From Amphibacillus indicireducens (GTDB lineage Bacteria; Bacillota; Bacilli; Bacillales; Amphibacillaceae): a DNA stretch of 25,737 bases. Below, piece after piece: positions 23,394-25,737 of the stretch. Location: NCBI RefSeq assembly GCF_039539605.1, contig NZ_BAABDL010000028.1:1-25737 (forward strand), in the 5' to 3' direction. The position numbers and the translations under genes were made by a program. How positions within the stretch are numbered: position 1 is the first letter of the stretch; each line of letters starts with the position of its first letter. The notes beneath the pieces are model-generated. The model saw nothing but the letters and a program-made list of their open reading frames with translations. It did not search any database and had not been told where the DNA came from.

Positions 23394-23901
23394 AAGCAAA
23401 ACACTAACCGTCCGTAGAATTACGATGCTATCGATGCTCGTCAGCATTGCTGTAATTGGCAGAATCTACATGACTTTCATCCCTAATGTTCAGCCTTTGA
23501 CAACATTAATCATTATCACCGCTGTGCTAATGGGACGCTCCAACGGCGTTATTCTTGCAACGATTAGTATCATTGTCAGCAATTTGTATTTAGGATTTGG
23601 GACGTGGACATTTCCACAGATTATTTCCTTTTCATTAATCGCCCTAATTGCCGGTTGCTTTTACCGGTTTAAAGATAAAAAATATTTTATTTATTTATTA
23701 GCTGTGATCGGGGGATTAGCTGGTTACTTTCATGGTTTTATTATGTCGATTTTTGATTATATTATCTTCGGGAATTTTTGGGCATATTATCTCGCAGGAA
23801 TTCCTTTTGATACGTACCATGCAATCGGAAATATTGTGATTACAATCATTCTCTACCATCCCGTTAAATCAACATTTGAAATGACAAAAGTCAGTTGCTA
23901 A
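23371..23901 (+). CDS. ECF transporter S component, predicted for cobalamin
   Basis: A polytopic membrane protein of up to 176 residues with about six hydrophobic spans, typical of the substrate-binding subunit of energy-coupling-factor vitamin transporters (RRITMLSMLVSIAVIGRIYM; IIITAVLMGRSNGVILATIS). The TTG at 23371 overlaps the DUF4430 gene by 23 bp and gives the longest form; no better ribosome binding site is visible nearby, and an ATG at 23425 is an alternative, so the start is uncertain. The EcfT/EcfA modules are not here and would be shared from elsewhere. Cobalamin as substrate is inferred from the neighbours, in the manner of the known B12-specific S components such as CbrT. Confidence 0.8.
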   Translation: MISIAGSKSKTLTVRRITMLSMLVSIAVIGRIYMTFIPNVQPLTTLIIITAVLMGRSNGVILATISIIVSNLYLGFGTWTFPQIISFSLIALIAGCFYRFKDKKYFIYLLAVIGGLAGYFHGFIMSIFDYIIFGNFWAYYLAGIPFDTYHAIGNIVITIILYHPVKSTFEMTKVSC

Positions 23902-23908
23902 TTATTTC

Positions 23909-23936
23909 AAACACCACATCACGTGGTGTTTTTTTA
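23909..23936 (+). terminator. Terminator of the nrdJ-DUF4430-ECF operon
   Basis: AAACACCAC pairs with GTGGTGTTT around a 5-nt loop (stem 23909-23917/23923-23931), followed by a T run. Confidence 0.88.
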
Positions 23937-24050
23937 TGCCTTTTTCCACTCCTTTTCGACACTTCCACATATTGATTGTATGAAATTTTCATTAGAGCAA
24001 AAGATAAAGTTGATCCTATTTTGGATCCAGATGAGGAGGTGAACATCTCT

Positions 24051-24359
24051 ATGCAAACGCTCAAACGCATTGCTTTAACATTAGTCATTATCGGAGCCAT
24101 CAACTGGGGATTAATTGGTTTGTTCCAGTTTGATTTAGTTGCGGCTATTTTTGGCGGCCAAACGACTGGTTTATCACGTCTTATTTATACTTTAGTCGGA
24201 ATCAGTGGAATCATCTGTTTATCATTTTTATTTGATCCACTCGAAGAAACCGAACGTGATCAACCAATCAATCCTCGAAGTGTCAATTATGGTGTCGAAC
24301 TGGGTGAGGATTTTGACTATGAACGTGAAAAAACAAATTATGATGAGCGATTAAGATAA
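24051..24359 (+). CDS. DUF378 small membrane protein
   Basis: A 102-residue protein with two or three membrane spans and the family core IALTLVIIGAINWGLIGLFQ followed by IFGG and LSRLIYTLVGISG, then a charged cytoplasmic tail of about 40 residues. The ATG at 24051 is chosen over an open frame from 23976 because AGGAGGTGA lies 8 bp before it and the family begins here. The hydrophilic tail is longer than in B. subtilis YuzA-type members. Function of the family is unknown. It stands alone between two terminator-like hairpins. Confidence 0.85.
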   Translation: MQTLKRIALTLVIIGAINWGLIGLFQFDLVAAIFGGQTTGLSRLIYTLVGISGIICLSFLFDPLEETERDQPINPRSVNYGVELGEDFDYEREKTNYDERLR

Positions 24360-24402
24360 CGTATTTTTGTTTTTTTCGCAGCTTTAATCATAAATACTCA
24401 GC

Positions 24403-24430
24403 TCCCCGTCTAAATAACCTTAGACGGGGA
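24403..24430. terminator. Palindrome between converging genes, probable terminator
   Basis: TCCCCGTCTAA (24403-24413) and TTAGACGGGGA (24420-24430) form an 11-bp perfect stem with a 6-nt loop between the convergent DUF378 and flavin oxidoreductase genes. T runs are weak on both sides, though GTATTTTTGTTTTTTT follows the DUF378 stop codon. Confidence 0.65.
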
Positions 24431-24443
24431 CTCAATCAAAGGA

Positions 24444-25550
24444 TTATTCGATCAAGCGCTCCGGCATCAATCCTTCCATGAATGACCAGACGCCATTGCC
24501 GAGTAACAACTCCTCACGATCATATTTGTTTATCTCTGTTCTGATTAATTCAGTTTTTTTGTCAAAAACTTTATCGACCCAATGTGGTTCGATCAATAAT
24601 GCTCGACCAAGCGCGACTAGATCAGCTGTTGTTAACACTTCGTCCGCTTGTTGTTTGGAACGAATATCACCAACACCGATAAACGGTACACGTCCATTGA
24701 TTGCTTGATAAATGTAATTGATCATCGGTTTTTCTTGATAAACCTCACTAACAGAGATCCGCTGATAATCATTGATTGAAATATGGAGATAATCAAGAGG
24801 CTTATCAGCTAATTGATCAATTAAATATAACGTATCATCCAGGCTAATTCCAGGTGTTTCAAATTCCTCAGGCGAAAAACGATAACCGACAATAAAATCT
24901 TTTTTACCTGATTGATCAACCGCACTTGTGACCGCATCAACTAAATCATTGATCAATTTAAAACGTTTTTCTCTACTACCGCCCCACTCATCTGTCCGAC
25001 GATTCGAATGTGGTGAAAAAAATTGTTGAATTAAATACGTATTTGCGCCGTGGATTTCAACACCATCAAATCCAGCTTTTAACGCCCGAATCGTTGCTTG
25101 TTTAAAATCATCGATTAACGCAAGTATTTCATCAGGCAATAACTCTCTTGGTATCTCAGCAGCTGATCTTTCAGCAGCAACTGCACTTGCAGACACAGGT
25201 TGAACACCACGCAGGATTTTTGAATTCGTCATACGTCCTCCATGGAAAATTTGTAAAATGGCTCTCGTACCATTTTGCTTAATTGAGCCAGCTAACTTAG
25301 ACAAGCCCGTAATATGACGATCATGATAAACACCCAGTTGACCTTCCCATGTCTTCCCGTTCGCTTGAACATTTGCCGCTCCGGTAATCACAGCACCAAC
25401 TTCACCTGATCTTAGTGCATAGTATGCACATTCATCACTCGTGATTACACCGTCGAAAAAACTCATGCTCGTCGTCATTGGCGCCATCACGATTCGATTT
25501 TTTAAAGTTAACCCACGTTTAAATGTGATCGATTGTTTTAATTCAGCCAT
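24444..25550 (-). CDS. NADH:flavin oxidoreductase, old yellow enzyme family
   Basis: A 368-residue FMN-containing TIM-barrel enzyme that reduces activated C=C bonds or xenobiotics with NAD(P)H. Seen: LKNRIVMAPMTTSMS at the start of the barrel, ILQIFHGGRM, the substrate-binding H167/N170 pair in VEIHGANTYLIQQFFSP followed by SNRRTDEWGGS, and VPFIGVGDIRS plus ALGRALLIEP binding the FMN phosphate. It belongs to the large Firmicutes group near the bile-acid/2,4-dienoyl-CoA reductase barrel but lacks their extra C-terminal FeS and FAD domains, so it is a stand-alone barrel. GAGGAGA lies 10 bp before ATG. Physiological substrate unknown. Confidence 0.93.
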   Translation of the reverse strand: MAELKQSITFKRGLTLKNRIVMAPMTTSMSFFDGVITSDECAYYALRSGEVGAVITGAANVQANGKTWEGQLGVYHDRHITGLSKLAGSIKQNGTRAILQIFHGGRMTNSKILRGVQPVSASAVAAERSAAEIPRELLPDEILALIDDFKQATIRALKAGFDGVEIHGANTYLIQQFFSPHSNRRTDEWGGSREKRFKLINDLVDAVTSAVDQSGKKDFIVGYRFSPEEFETPGISLDDTLYLIDQLADKPLDYLHISINDYQRISVSEVYQEKPMINYIYQAINGRVPFIGVGDIRSKQQADEVLTTADLVALGRALLIEPHWVDKVFDKKTELIRTEINKYDREELLLGNGVWSFMEGLMPERLIE

Positions 25551-25595
25551 CCATATCGTCTCCTCTTTTCGTTAATAACAGCTTCTTAATGGGAT

Positions 25596-25657
25596 GATAG
25601 TGAGGTCGGTCAAGGGATAGCTTTCTGCTATCTCAATTGACCGAAATTTTCACTATC
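25596..25657. other. 62-nt three-tier palindrome upstream of the flavin oxidoreductase gene
   Basis: GATAGTGA/TCACTATC (25596-25603/25650-25657), CGGTCAA/TTGACCG (25607-25613/25637-25643) and GATAGC/GCTATC (25616-25621/25627-25632) nest around a 5-nt loop. It may be the terminator of a gene beyond the window, a leader structure, or a dispersed repeat. Nothing else identifiable lies in 25658-25737. Confidence 0.65.
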
Positions 25658-25737
25658 TATATTTTTACAGCTATGAAGAGTAAAAATTCTTCGTGATAAA
25701 TATCGAAAAAACGACCCCTTAATATTACATTAATGTT

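Overview
The window looks like a chromosomal segment of a low-G+C member of the Bacillaceae, probably a halophilic or alkaliphilic, facultatively anaerobic, xylan-degrading relative of Amphibacillus or Halolactibacillus. This is inferred from AT-rich coding sequence with strong AGGAGG-type ribosome binding sites, an AhpC/AhpF peroxide system, a secreted GH11-CBM36 xylanase with a perfect CcpA (cre) site, and Bacillaceae-type repeats. I could not run a search to confirm the taxon.

Layout. 1-67: the 5' end of a group II intron (minus strand), inserted directly after the terminator of a sugar/maltose O-acetyltransferase gene (107-670). 1038-3148: ahpC-ahpF with a near-consensus promoter and a PerR-like box. 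3299-4480: a DUF4317 gene, convergent with alanine dehydrogenase (4525-5643). 5864-7570: a DUF2207 membrane protein. 7698-9512: nadC-nadA for NAD synthesis (minus). 9868-10953: the xylanase. 11136-12377: a CNNM/CBS/CorC-type membrane protein. 12613-14025: a MATE exporter. 14074-14658: a Cu,Zn-superoxide dismutase lipoprotein. 14829-16547: a chemoreceptor. 16755-17588: an aldo/keto reductase. 17617-18200: a 584-bp non-coding mobile element with 12-bp terminal inverted repeats and 5-bp target duplications. 18236-19102: a ROK fructokinase.

The most interesting part is 19493-23901. A class II (adenosylcobalamin-dependent) ribonucleotide reductase gene, nrdJ, is split by a 1009-nt group I intron (20408-21416) that carries a GIY-YIG homing endonuclease with NUMOD3 repeats. 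P1 with the U.G splice-site wobble, P10, and candidate P3, P4, P5, P6, P7, P7.1, P7.2, P8 and P9 can all be paired by eye, and they place both splice sites exactly at a codon boundary (GG^VRR). Splicing would restore an 807-residue enzyme with all expected catalytic cysteines. Directly downstream are a DUF4430 (transcobalamin C-terminal-like) lipoprotein and an ECF transporter S component. The three genes read as one module: a B12-dependent reductase plus a predicted cobalamin capture and uptake system.

The second highlight is the 584-bp element. It sits 28 bp upstream of the aldo/keto reductase start codon, carries a TTGATT-17-TATAAC promoter pointing out into that gene, and holds a large nested palindrome resembling a dispersed Bacillaceae repeat. 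The window closes with a DUF378 membrane protein (24051-24359), an old-yellow-enzyme family flavin oxidoreductase (24444-25550, minus) and a three-tier palindrome (25596-25657) beyond it.
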